Source: DATDPY01 sp964395765
GTDB lineage: Bacteria; Bacteroidota; Bacteroidia; Cytophagales; Cyclobacteriaceae
NCBI GenBank assembly: GCA_964395765.1
Contig: CAYNCU010000176.1
Coordinates: 1-9,177 of the forward strand
Reading direction: 5' to 3'
Length of the DNA: 9,177 bases
Shown here: positions 1 to 7,321 of the stretch, in pieces
How positions within the stretch are numbered: position 1 is the first letter of the stretch
How the letters are laid out: every line of letters begins with the position of its first letter
Translations under genes and position numbers: made by a program
Notes under the pieces: generated by a model
Told to the model about the DNA's origin: nothing
The model's database searches: none
What the model saw: only the letters and a program-made list of their open reading frames with translations

Positions 1-2066
1 TAAACCAATGGCCCGGCGCAGGAGAATAACGAAGCTTCCAGTCGGTTCTCAGAGGCGAGATTCCCAGGGCAGGTTCGTCCAGCAATATATTATAACCCTG
101 GAGATAGGTAAATCCTGCACTTAACTGTAAAGAAGGTAAAAATTGATACAGGGCTGTTAACTCCCCGCCCAGGAAATTAGCGGTACCGTTCACATATTGA
201 TATACAGTGTCAGGGCTTAACGGAAGCCTTTTGGGAAAGTCAGTGGTACGGATGGTAATATAGTGAATCATATGCCGGGTAAAGGCATCTATTTCCAGCG
301 AAAATTTTTGATAATTCCCTTTCGCCCAAAGGTCGGCCTGTAAACTCGTCTCGGGGAGTAATTCCGGGTTTCCGACAAATTCGGCGCTCATCTGGGCCCT
401 CGACGACGGGAAGCGATCTGAATAAAGTTCGCTGGCATCAGGGGAACGCGTGGCACTTCCCAGTCCAAGGGAATACGACCAGTGCGGAGAAGGGTTATAG
501 GTGAAGCTTAAGGCTCCGCTGGTCACCTCACGCTGATGATACAGGTTGGCGGAAACATTATTGCTGAAAAAATCACTTACCGAATCCGCATTTTCAACGA
601 TTATATCTTCTCGTGCCAAAGCCGACAGGAACCAGCTATTCCCCAGGTTTCTTTGAGCCTTGATAAAGATACCTCCCATGGTGACCGTAGCGTCGGGCCA
701 TGCTAAATCCGCGAACAGGGGCTTTCCCGTATCCCGTCGGGACACATCACGTTCTGCCCTCCGGTAATTGCTAAAAAAATTTCCTCCCAGGTCGAACTGC
801 CAGGGTAATTCCGGTCTGAATGACAAGATCCCGCTGGCCCCGAAAGTACGGCTCTGGCAGTTCACCACAACATTCAAAGGGAAAGGGGGCATCCTGGTCG
901 AATCAGGCAGACTAGTGGGCTTTTTGTCATTATTCATACGGTGAACAATCCGGTTTCCATAAGCATTTACCGATATATTCCTTAAAATTTTTCCGGGTCG
1001 CGCCCACTCGTAATCAAGCGCCATATCATAGGTATGGAAAAATCTCGCATTCAGCAATCGGCCGGGATAATCTATATTGTTCTGTGATTGCATGCCTTCC
1101 GATAATATCAGGGTTTGATTCGGTTGTATGCGGAATCGCTCTTTCCCGCGTAAACCTTCTGATAAGTAACCGGCGGGTATTACCGTGCCATCCCCGGAAG
1201 TATAATTCTGGCCCTTTTGCCAGCTCCCTTCCAGCCGGTATCCGAACGCCTTGCCGTTTCCGAAAAGAGAGGCATTCGTACTCACATTTCTAATATTGGT
1301 GTTATAGCCGGCGGAGAGGTCACCGTGCACCCATCCCAGATCGGGGTTATCCGGAATGCCCAAGGTTTGCACCCTTACAGCGCTGAGATTTCCGGGTCCC
1401 CACATCAGCGCATAAGGTCCCTTGACAACCCTGACGGATTGTATATCATTTGGGTTATAATGGCTTAACTGGGAATCCATACCGGCGGGTCCGGCCGGGA
1501 ACATTCTTGTCCCATTTACATACACGCCGATTTCCGATTCCCGCATTCCGCGAATGGAGGGGTTAAGCCCAATAGGCCCCCTTCTTACGGCGTCCACTCC
1601 CTGAAGGTCACGCATCAGCTCTCCTTCATCCCGGGCATTGGATTCCCGAAGGCTGCCCGATTGTATTCCGGTTTCGGGAAGTGAATTTGACAACTGGCCC
1701 TTTATGAAAATTCCCGGCAATTGCAGGGTAGAACTTGATAATAAAACAGTAACCTGCGGCTGGCTGCCTTCATTTACATTGGCACGGAGATGAACTGTAT
1801 TGTATCCCACGAAGCTTACAACCAGCGTATAATTTCCAAAGGGGATATTTTTTAATTCGAAATGACCATCCGCGTCCGATACCGTAATAAAGGAGGTTCC
1901 TTTAAGCAGAATGTTGGCGCCCGGTAAGACGCTTTTGTCCTTCGAATCGATTACCTGACCTTTAATATCACCGGTTTTCGATTGGGCTTTAGCGGCTATG
2001 GGTATAACCATTAAATTCACTACGGTAATAAGGAGGATGAAAAGTAAATATTTTTTACTGTTCATT
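1..2066 (-). CDS. TonB-dependent outer-membrane receptor, C-terminus outside window, apparent frameshift in signal peptide
   Basis: This gene encodes an outer-membrane active-transport receptor energised by TonB-ExbBD. Numbered from the repaired start, residues 1-28 form a signal peptide ending AAKAQ. Residues 33-110 form a carboxypeptidase-regulatory-like beta-sandwich (GQVIDSKDKSVLPGANILLKG, then DADGHFELKNIPFGNYTL). Residues 135-235 form the plug (SIRGMRESEIGVYVNGTR, then VVKGPYALMWGPGNLSAVRV). The rest is beta-barrel with many aromatic and Gly/Asn/Asp turn residues, and it stays open to base 1. The ATG at 2066 is followed by SKK in a frame that stops after 25 codons at 1989-1991. The body lies in another frame, which has no ATG able to give a full signal peptide. 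Removing one A from the A6 run at 2052-2057 joins the two as MNSKNIYFFILLI. The plug stretch MFPAGPAGMD loosely resembles OprC/NosA-like copper receptors, so the substrate is uncertain. It follows the MFS gene by 149 bases on the same strand. Confidence 0.93.
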
Positions 2067-2114
2067 GATTTTGATTTTATGACAGATTCAGGTTATAAAT
2101 AAATTATCATTTTT

Positions 2115-2200
2115 TTATGCCCGTTTTATGAATGCATTCCGGTTAATGAAAGCATGGTTTCCATGGGTGGCATTGATTGATGATTTCCAACAGGGCATAA
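2115..2200. repeat. Spaced inverted repeat between the MFS and TonB-receptor genes
   Basis: TTATGCCC at 2115-2122 is the perfect reverse complement of GGGCATAA at 2193-2200, with 70 bases between. A run of T precedes the left arm, and another follows one C after the right arm. A small CATGG-TTT-CCATG hairpin lies inside. In the minus-strand transcript this falls in the leader of the receptor gene. No U-run follows the stem in that direction, so it is not a classic terminator. A chance match is possible. Confidence 0.35.
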
Positions 2201-2215
2201 CTTTTTTTATTAATC

Positions 2216-3844
2216 TCACACCCCTTTTTCCTCGAACTTCTGCACCGCCGGCTCTCCAAGTTGTTCGGCTGTGATCTCTTCAAGCTGCCTTTTGCGGGTT
2301 TCAACACCGAAGAAATAGATGGCAAATGTCGCCATGATAAGGGGAACAGCGCCCATTAGTGCCGTAGCAGCAATGGAGGGCGGAGCAATGGCCGCCACTA
2401 CCATAGCAATGATGAGAACACCACCGAATTTTGTGGCTCCTGCCACCAGTCCGCTACCACGGGAACGGATCCGGGTGGGGTAGATCTCTGCAGCATAAGC
2501 AGAAAGAATGGAAATTACCGAACTGATCCCCCAGATGGGAACGATCAGCAGGACATAAAGCAGGGCATGATGATGGACGATATCATTTCCCGTAAACAGG
2601 AATCCCAGCATGGATGCCGAAGTAAGTATGGTCAGCAGGATGATCGTTTTTTTACTGCTCCAGAAACCGTACATCCAGGCAATCAGGAAATTTAAAGGAA
2701 ATCCTATGAGTGCGGCATTTCGCAACAATTCATACGAACCGGCTTCGGTGAATCCCAGGTGCTGAAGGTTGGAAGGGATCCACAGCTCGAAACCGAATTC
2801 CACGAACCCACCGCCAAGGGCAAGGATGGCAAGAGTGGCTGTTAGCCCCAGAAAAGGACCCCGGAACAATTGAATGAACTGGTCCCTGATCCTTGATTCA
2901 ACCAGGTTCGGCAGGATCTTTTCCCTGATGGCAACCGCGCCGAATCTTTTCATCACAGCCTGGGCCTCCCTGATCCTGTTGTTATTCAGCAGGTACCTTG
3001 GGGATTCGGGAATCCACCGGTTCAGCAGGATAAGCATAAATCCAGTTGGGAAACCGATCAGCCACAGGATCCGCCACGTATAGTGAGGGACCAGCCACGA
3101 AGCCAGGGCGCTCGTTATTATATAGGCACCGGCGATATCTCCGCCGATAAGGACCATGAGCCAGCCCCTGTGCCGTGCTGGAATACTTTCGGCCATCAGG
3201 GTGAACATGATCGGCAGCATTCCGCCAACCCCCCAGCCCATCACCAGGCACATCAGGCAGTTCATCCAGAATGCAGGCATGGAACCGCAGGCGCTGGTAG
3301 CGATGAAGGTAATCCCTGCCATGAGTATGGAGGACCTACGCCCGATTTTATCGCCCAGCCACCCCCAAAGAAAGGAGCCGATTACCGTACCCGTAATCCC
3401 TGAAAGCGGTAATAAGGCAACCGGAATGGCCGCATGCGGATTTACCGGCGATTTGAGGCCATATTCCCGTGCCATGCCGGGCACGACGAAGGACAGGATC
3501 GTCGGCTTCATCACATCCAGCGTGATGGCGATGGCCATAACAAGCAGCAACCCGATATGGGTCCAGTTGATTGGCGCATCATCCAGCGCGCGGACCTTAA
3601 GATTTTCATTTCCATCTTCCTTAAGAGCGGAAGGAGGGATAAGACTATATAAGGTAATAATAAGACCTGACGTTACCAGCAGAATCCCGAAATCCATCAT
3701 CCTGCTCATGTGCATGCCCACCAGCCTGTAACCGACATCACTTGCATTGATGTACATAGGAAGTTGTAAGCCAACCCCGACTGAAACGGATAGAAAGCCT
3801 ACCCAGAAAGCTCCTTTGCTTCTGAATGTAATTTTACTTTTCAT
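2216..3844 (-). CDS. MFS transporter with a two-helix N-terminal extension
   Basis: This gene encodes an inner-membrane secondary carrier of the major facilitator superfamily, 542 residues long. The 12-helix core begins near residue 95. The loop after core helix 2 carries motif A, GWLGDKIGRRS (161-171). RGW (226-228) precedes core helix 5, PESPRYL (279-285) follows core helix 6, and AAEIYPTRIRSRGSG (451-465) precedes core helix 11. These marks place it near the sugar-porter, aromatic-acid and SV2-like MFS branches. Asp110 lies in core helix 1 and could couple protons (inference). Ahead of the core are two extra hydrophobic segments, about 11-29 and 51-70, plus a charged linker (71-92), so about 14 helices in all. 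The start gives a basic N-terminus (MKSKITFRSK). It sits between the porin gene (175 bases upstream) and the TonB-dependent receptor gene (149 bases downstream), all on one strand, which suggests a joint transport role. The substrate is not identifiable. Confidence 0.93.
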   Translation of the reverse strand: MKSKITFRSKGAFWVGFLSVSVGVGLQLPMYINASDVGYRLVGMHMSRMMDFGILLVTSGLIITLYSLIPPSALKEDGNENLKVRALDDAPINWTHIGLLLVMAIAITLDVMKPTILSFVVPGMAREYGLKSPVNPHAAIPVALLPLSGITGTVIGSFLWGWLGDKIGRRSSILMAGITFIATSACGSMPAFWMNCLMCLVMGWGVGGMLPIMFTLMAESIPARHRGWLMVLIGGDIAGAYIITSALASWLVPHYTWRILWLIGFPTGFMLILLNRWIPESPRYLLNNNRIREAQAVMKRFGAVAIREKILPNLVESRIRDQFIQLFRGPFLGLTATLAILALGGGFVEFGFELWIPSNLQHLGFTEAGSYELLRNAALIGFPLNFLIAWMYGFWSSKKTIILLTILTSASMLGFLFTGNDIVHHHALLYVLLIVPIWGISSVISILSAYAAEIYPTRIRSRGSGLVAGATKFGGVLIIAMVVAAIAPPSIAATALMGAVPLIMATFAIYFFGVETRKRQLEEITAEQLGEPAVQKFEEKGV

Positions 3845-4019
3845 ATCTTACTGTTTAAATATTTAATTTTTCTATTTTACTCATGAAATGCGGAATATTT
3901 TAACCTGAAGTTTACCCATAACCTGCAACATCACGAAAAACCCTTTTTAATCAGAGATTGGCAAATTGTCACGCTGCCGGATTTATATTCAGGAAATCCC
4001 ATCATACCTCGCATATAGG

Positions 4020-5216
4020 TTATTGTGGTCTGAAAATATAATAAAAGGTTATCCTTGCGACCATATCATAATCATTTCCGGTATTGTCCGCTGTCGTGCT
4101 CTGAAAGGAATCGAACCAGATATTCGGTTCAACATGGAAACTTTTTACGGGCATCCAGTCTATACCGGCCGTAATAAAATTCTCTTTATAATTCACCGGG
4201 TTGCTGGAATAAATAATATTCGGATCAAACCTTGTATCAGGATTGAAATTGTCATACCGGGCAAAATAATTTAGTTTGCCGGGCAGGATCATCCCATGTA
4301 CAAAAAAGGAAATGCCGACGGGTGTAAAACTTACTTCCGTCGGGTTCAAAGGATCCGTGACATTCTGGGCGGCTTTTTTTCGTGTGACTTTTATGAATTC
4401 ACCTCCTGCAGTGAATGTTTTTCCTGTGAAGGCCGCCGTGCCTTTGATCACGGACATGTTTTTCCCTCCTCCCGCCGATTCTTTAGTACCGGTAATATCC
4501 AGGTAGATTTTCTTATTCAGCAATCTGGCATAAAATTCATAATAAAATTTTTTGTATTTATTGTTCTCCGGTTTTGCGGAAGTGCCGTTGGCCAGCATGA
4601 AATTATACCCGAAATTCTGGCCGTTGTCCAGTCTGCCATGCCAGGCAATTCCAAGGTCGGTTCCACCTCCGAAACTCCGCATATCGACAATCGTTCTCTC
4701 AACTGAACGGTAGCCCCAGACTGATTCGGAATTCCCGACAAACAACGGAGTGGTGGATTGGCCGACTATAAGGTCATTATTGGGGATAATGTTTTTCCAT
4801 TGGATATTGGCCGCCTTGATATAAAAGGTTCTTTCGCCTATAGCATCCGCATTGTCGTTTTCGTTGGAGAGTAACAGGTGGGCGGAAAATTTTTCACTGA
4901 TCCGGTAATCATACCCCAGGTAGATCCGGCGGAAAGTAAAGGCATTGAAATTTTTTGGAAGGTCGGAGAATTGAACATTGCCCCGGTTCAGGGAATCGGC
5001 ATGAATTTTATAAAAGTAATCGCCGAATACATAACCCCATAATTTCCCTGAAGGCTTGAAATTGTCAGGGGCCGGATTCCCGGGACCGGAACTTTGCTGA
5101 CCCCGGACCTTTACCGCAAGGGTTGCAATGAAAAGAACCATTAAGTAATATCCGGTCGATTTTCCCGGAGATCCAGGATATATGAACATTATTTTCTTTG
5201 GTACAAATCGCTTCAT
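4020..5216 (-). CDS. Outer-membrane porin-like beta-barrel protein
   Basis: This predicted outer-membrane beta-barrel of 398 residues resembles Bacteroidota porins of the phosphate-selective porin O/P type. After a basic N-region (MKRFVPKKIM) and a hydrophobic stretch (YYLMVLFIATLAV, 23-35), cleavage is likely near residue 39-41 (VRGQQ). The mature part alternates polar and aromatic residues as barrel strands do. Examples are GKLWGYVFGDYFYK, FTFRRIYLGYDYRI, GQSTTPLFVGNSESVWGYRS and DLGIAWHGRLDNGQNFGYNF. The last strand ends ARITFYYIFRPQ, so it lacks the usual terminal Phe but has aromatic residues just before the end. Later in-frame ATGs (residues 10 and 26) could also start the protein. Residue 26 would leave a very short signal peptide, so the long form or residue 10 is preferred. 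The MFS and TonB receptor genes follow on the same strand. Ligand selectivity cannot be inferred. Confidence 0.85.
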   Translation of the reverse strand: MKRFVPKKIMFIYPGSPGKSTGYYLMVLFIATLAVKVRGQQSSGPGNPAPDNFKPSGKLWGYVFGDYFYKIHADSLNRGNVQFSDLPKNFNAFTFRRIYLGYDYRISEKFSAHLLLSNENDNADAIGERTFYIKAANIQWKNIIPNNDLIVGQSTTPLFVGNSESVWGYRSVERTIVDMRSFGGGTDLGIAWHGRLDNGQNFGYNFMLANGTSAKPENNKYKKFYYEFYARLLNKKIYLDITGTKESAGGGKNMSVIKGTAAFTGKTFTAGGEFIKVTRKKAAQNVTDPLNPTEVSFTPVGISFFVHGMILPGKLNYFARYDNFNPDTRFDPNIIYSSNPVNYKENFITAGIDWMPVKSFHVEPNIWFDSFQSTTADNTGNDYDMVARITFYYIFRPQ

Positions 5217-5379
5217 GATATTTTGTTTTTAAAGCAACGGTTAAAACAATCAGACAAATAATTAAGAATCACGAATTTGTATTTCATTAAAATCTACACT
5301 CGATTCCATGAAATAGAACAAGATTTAAAATAACAGACACATTTAAGATTATCCCGTCTGATTTTCAAATTAACAACAG

Positions 5380-5397
5380 CAGGCAAACTATTGCCTG
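5380..5397. repeat. Short hairpin in the gap between hypothetical and porin genes
   Basis: CAGGCA at 5380-5385 and TGCCTG at 5392-5397 form a perfect 6-base stem with a 6-base loop (AACTAT). The 267-base gap (5217-5483) that holds it has no credible gene. It could be a weak terminator for the hypothetical gene or an operator for the porin gene, but no T-run follows on either strand. Confidence 0.3.
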
Positions 5398-5445
5398 AAA
5401 GGATCGGCCAGCACTTAAAACGGTCCGGGATGGTTACGACTGATG

Positions 5446-5463
5446 CCTGTTTTTAAAATCAGG
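5446..5463. repeat. AT-cored palindrome just downstream of the hypothetical gene
   Basis: CCTG and CAGG flank a TTTT/AAAA core, giving an 18-base palindrome with one central mismatch pair. It begins 20 bases past the stop of the minus-strand gene ending at 5484. The position would suit a transcription end signal, but there is no following T-run, so the role is open. Confidence 0.3.
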
Positions 5464-5483
5464 ACACCAGCTAAGGATGTCTG

Positions 5484-6008
5484 TTAAATGAAAAAATATT
5501 CTTTAGGAGGAGGTTCGGCGGCTTCAATATAATTATAAAGGATAGGCGTGAAATAACCGGTGTGATATTTATTTATACGTTGGTCCGGTACATTTAATAA
5601 AGGAGATTCAAAACGGGGCAGATAATTCTTTACAAAGGAAACTCTCTGTCTTGCTGAATTATTGCCCGGAAGAGATTTTTGAGTGAATGAATCCGACCAT
5701 TCATTGAACATTTTAATAATTCCGTCCTTCCTTTTATCCCTGGCGTACGTAATAATAAGTGTGTCCCGCTGATAGGTGTATTTCAGAATACGGTATGCAT
5801 CCGTCCCGATCGTTAATCCATAATTGATTAAATCTTTCTGTTCAGGCTGATACGCAAACGTTATAGGAATTACCTTTTGGAAAATGCGATCCTTCTGAAA
5901 ATCATTGTGAAGGATTTTAGCTTCCCAATCCTGCTCCAACCGAACGTTTAATGACCGGTAAATTACGTAGTAACCCAGGTGATACAGGGCAAATACCAAA
6001 AGCAGCAA
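5484..6008 (-). CDS. Hypothetical protein with one N-terminal membrane segment
   Basis: I do not recognise this 174-residue protein. A hydrophobic N-terminal segment (LLLLVFALYHLGYYVIY) is followed by a positively charged residue and then a mixed alpha/beta-looking soluble region rich in Tyr, Lys and Asp. This suggests a signal anchor with the soluble part outside the cytoplasm. No Cys-containing lipobox, catalytic motif or known domain is visible. The start is unclear. The open frame has no ATG, and the first possible codons after the in-frame TAA are ATT (6035), CTG (6029) and TTG (6008). CTG at 6029 would give MRLFSAILLLLVFALYH, which has the basic residue expected before a membrane helix, so the true protein may be seven residues longer. 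It is the only gene between the porin gene and the divergent higBA pair, and it is separated from the porin gene by 267 bases, so it is probably transcribed on its own. Confidence 0.7.
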   Translation of the reverse strand: MLLLVFALYHLGYYVIYRSLNVRLEQDWEAKILHNDFQKDRIFQKVIPITFAYQPEQKDLINYGLTIGTDAYRILKYTYQRDTLIITYARDKRKDGIIKMFNEWSDSFTQKSLPGNNSARQRVSFVKNYLPRFESPLLNVPDQRINKYHTGYFTPILYNYIEAAEPPPKEYFFI

Positions 6009-6223
6009 TATGGCTGAAAATAATCTCAGATTAATTTAATTTAATTCGAATATTAAATATAAAATACAAGTATTGCAAAGGTGAAGCATATTTATTGGAA
6101 TAATCCGTGCATTATTTTCGGCATTAGCATTCCTTTACCTGAAGGTTTTTATACCCGGAAATGGATTGCAACCCGTTATTTATATCCCGGGATGATCTGG
6201 CTTTATAAAAATGGCAAAATAGA

Positions 6224-6502
6224 ATGTTCTTTAAATGCGGCGGTAGGCTCAACCTGAAATGGCAGGGCGAGCGGGTAAAGAAATTTTCAATTAAAGTTCA
6301 ACAGGTTGGAAGACGAAAGTCAAGAATGCTGAATAACCCTCAGAATCTTGGTGAGTTAAAAATTCAGTCTTTAAACCGGCTTGAAAAATTATCCGGAAAG
6401 TTAAAAGATCATTACAGCATCCGGATAAATGCCCAATGGAGAATCATTTTCAGGTGGAAAAATAACAATGCCTGCAAGGTTGAAATTACTGATTATAATT
6501 AA
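6224..6502 (+). CDS. higB: HigB-like (RelE/ParE superfamily) toxin, probably degraded
   Basis: This gene encodes a 92-residue HigB-type toxin, the usual length for the family. Such toxins cut mRNA on the ribosome. Family features seen are GERVKKF and RRKSRMLNN (helical part), NRLEKLSG (51-58), YSIRINAQWRIIFRW (64-78) and the C-terminal VEITDYN. Arg73 in QWRIIF matches the conserved active-site Arg. The last residue, normally the active-site His of the DYH ending, is Asn92 here. The usual Asp before QWR is Ala70, and the typical PPSNRLE is QSLNRLE. The N-terminal segment (FKCGGRLNLKW) also differs from the usual FKCxxTEKxW pattern. The toxin gene precedes the antitoxin gene by five bases, the typical order for higBA. 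The changes suggest a weakened or dead toxin (inference), which fits the broken antitoxin. No Shine-Dalgarno sequence is seen before the ATG. Confidence 0.85.
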   Translation: MFFKCGGRLNLKWQGERVKKFSIKVQQVGRRKSRMLNNPQNLGELKIQSLNRLEKLSGKLKDHYSIRINAQWRIIFRWKNNNACKVEITDYN

Positions 6503-6507
6503 TCGAT

Positions 6508-6800
6508 ATGGGAAAGTTACGCAATGTACATCCTGGAGAAGTTTTATTGGAGGTATTATTGATTCGGGTGAATATCTCCGCCTACAGGTTTTCAAAAGAT
6601 ATTGAAATTCCACAAACAAGAATATCCCCAATTATTATGGGCAAAAGAAGGACCACAGCCGATAAGCCCTCCGGCTTTCCTCCTACTTCGATAACTCGGC
6701 GAAATTCTGGCTGGGTTTGCAGGATGATTATGATATTGAGGAGGAGAAAAAAGAAAATAATGCTTTGTTCAATAATATAATGAGGGAGACTGTAAAATGA
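6508..6800 (+). pseudogene. higA: HigA-like antitoxin, broken by a one-base deletion
   Basis: This gene encodes an antitoxin and autorepressor of the XRE/HigA family. It normally neutralises HigB and binds the operon promoter through a helix-turn-helix. Codons 1-52 read MGKLRNVHPGEVLLEVLL, ISAYRFSKDIEIPQTRIS (helix-turn-helix, about 23-45), MGKRRTTAD. From GAT at 6661-6663 the frame is lost. The expected codon after Asp52 has only two bases (6664-6665). From 6666 the next frame reads ALRLSSYFDNSAKFWLGLQ, DDYDIEEEKKENN and ends RETVK with a stop at 6798-6800. This matches the family's TADTALRLxxYF-SxxFWLxLQDDYDxE ending. With one base restored the protein would be about 97 residues, a normal length. 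As it stands, the unshifted frame runs to 6780 with an unrelated tail, so the dimerisation and toxin-binding part is lost or altered. This could be real decay or a sequencing or assembly error. Confidence 0.9.
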
Positions 6801-6913
6801 ACAAAGAATCCATTAAGATGAAATAAGGATTAAATTTCCCTTAATCGCTTGCGCTGGAATTTTCTACGCTTACTGAAAGATTTCAAGGAATTGTAATATT
6901 GTTTTGGCCTAGG

Positions 6914-7321
6914 TTAACTGAAATATTTTTTAACAATATCATCCATTATTTTATGGGTCAGTGGTTTTGTTATGAATTCAGAAATAAATTTCCATGTTTT
7001 TGACCTTTCCGCATCATCAGGATTATCTGAAGTTGTTAACATAATAACTATTACGTAGCCATGTAATTTCTTATTTAGTCGGTTGTATTTTTCAAGAAAC
7101 TCCCAGCCATTCATGCCTGGCATGTTAATATCCAAAAAAATCAGGTCAGGTTTCAAATGTGAAGTATTTTTCTTTGATTTCAAATATTCTAACCCGTCCG
7201 ATCCTGTATTCTTCGAAATAACAATAGTTTCCCGGTTGTTTTTTTTTATCTCTCTTTCATGAAAGAAATTATCATCATAGTTGTCATCAATCAGCATTAC
7301 GCATTTTAATTTTTTATTCAT
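6914..7321 (-). CDS. Single-domain response regulator (CheY/Rcp1-like receiver)
   Basis: This cytoplasmic receiver protein of 135 residues consists of a REC domain only, with no DNA-binding or enzyme output domain. The phosphorylation site is complete. It has the acidic pair Asp12-Asp13 (LIDDN), the phospho-accepting Asp64 (LIFLDINMPGMNGWEF), the switch Thr96 (IVIMLTTSDNPDD) and Lys119 (FITKPL). It is the second gene of an operon. Its ATG overlaps the TGA stop of the upstream histidine kinase gene by four bases (ATGA), a sign of translational coupling and of a cognate pair. Receivers of this kind (Rcp1-like) typically follow PAS or phytochrome-type kinases and act by protein-protein contact or in a phosphorelay. 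The downstream partner is not visible here. Confidence 0.95.
   Translation of the reverse strand: MNKKLKCVMLIDDNYDDNFFHEREIKKNNRETIVISKNTGSDGLEYLKSKKNTSHLKPDLIFLDINMPGMNGWEFLEKYNRLNKKLHGYVIVIMLTTSDNPDDAERSKTWKFISEFITKPLTHKIMDDIVKKYFS

Noticed and set aside
3156..3731. Long plus-strand frame opposite the MFS gene.
   Set aside because: It is antisense to a gene with clear MFS motifs and has no domain of its own, so it is a shadow of that gene's codon pattern.
6048..6079. Possible Bacteroidota promoter (TTTG, 20 bases, TAATATTC on the minus strand) for the hypothetical gene.
   Set aside because: The second element matches only four of the six defined positions, which is too weak in AT-rich DNA.
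6081..6257. A 58-codon open frame from GTG at 6081 (VKHIYWNNPCIIFGISIPLP...) overlapping the start of higB.
   Set aside because: It has no recognisable motif, starts with GTG without a ribosome site, and overlaps higB. An open frame of this length is not rare. It lies where the higBA promoter should be.
6797..6826. Tiny frame MNKESIKMK starting in the ATGA at the end of the repaired higA frame.
   Set aside because: Nine codons only and no family resemblance, so it is probably chance.
6823..6845. GATTAA-ATTTCCC-TTAATC inverted repeat between the convergent higA and receiver genes, considered as a two-way terminator.
   Set aside because: The stem is six mostly A/T pairs with no T-run after it in either direction.
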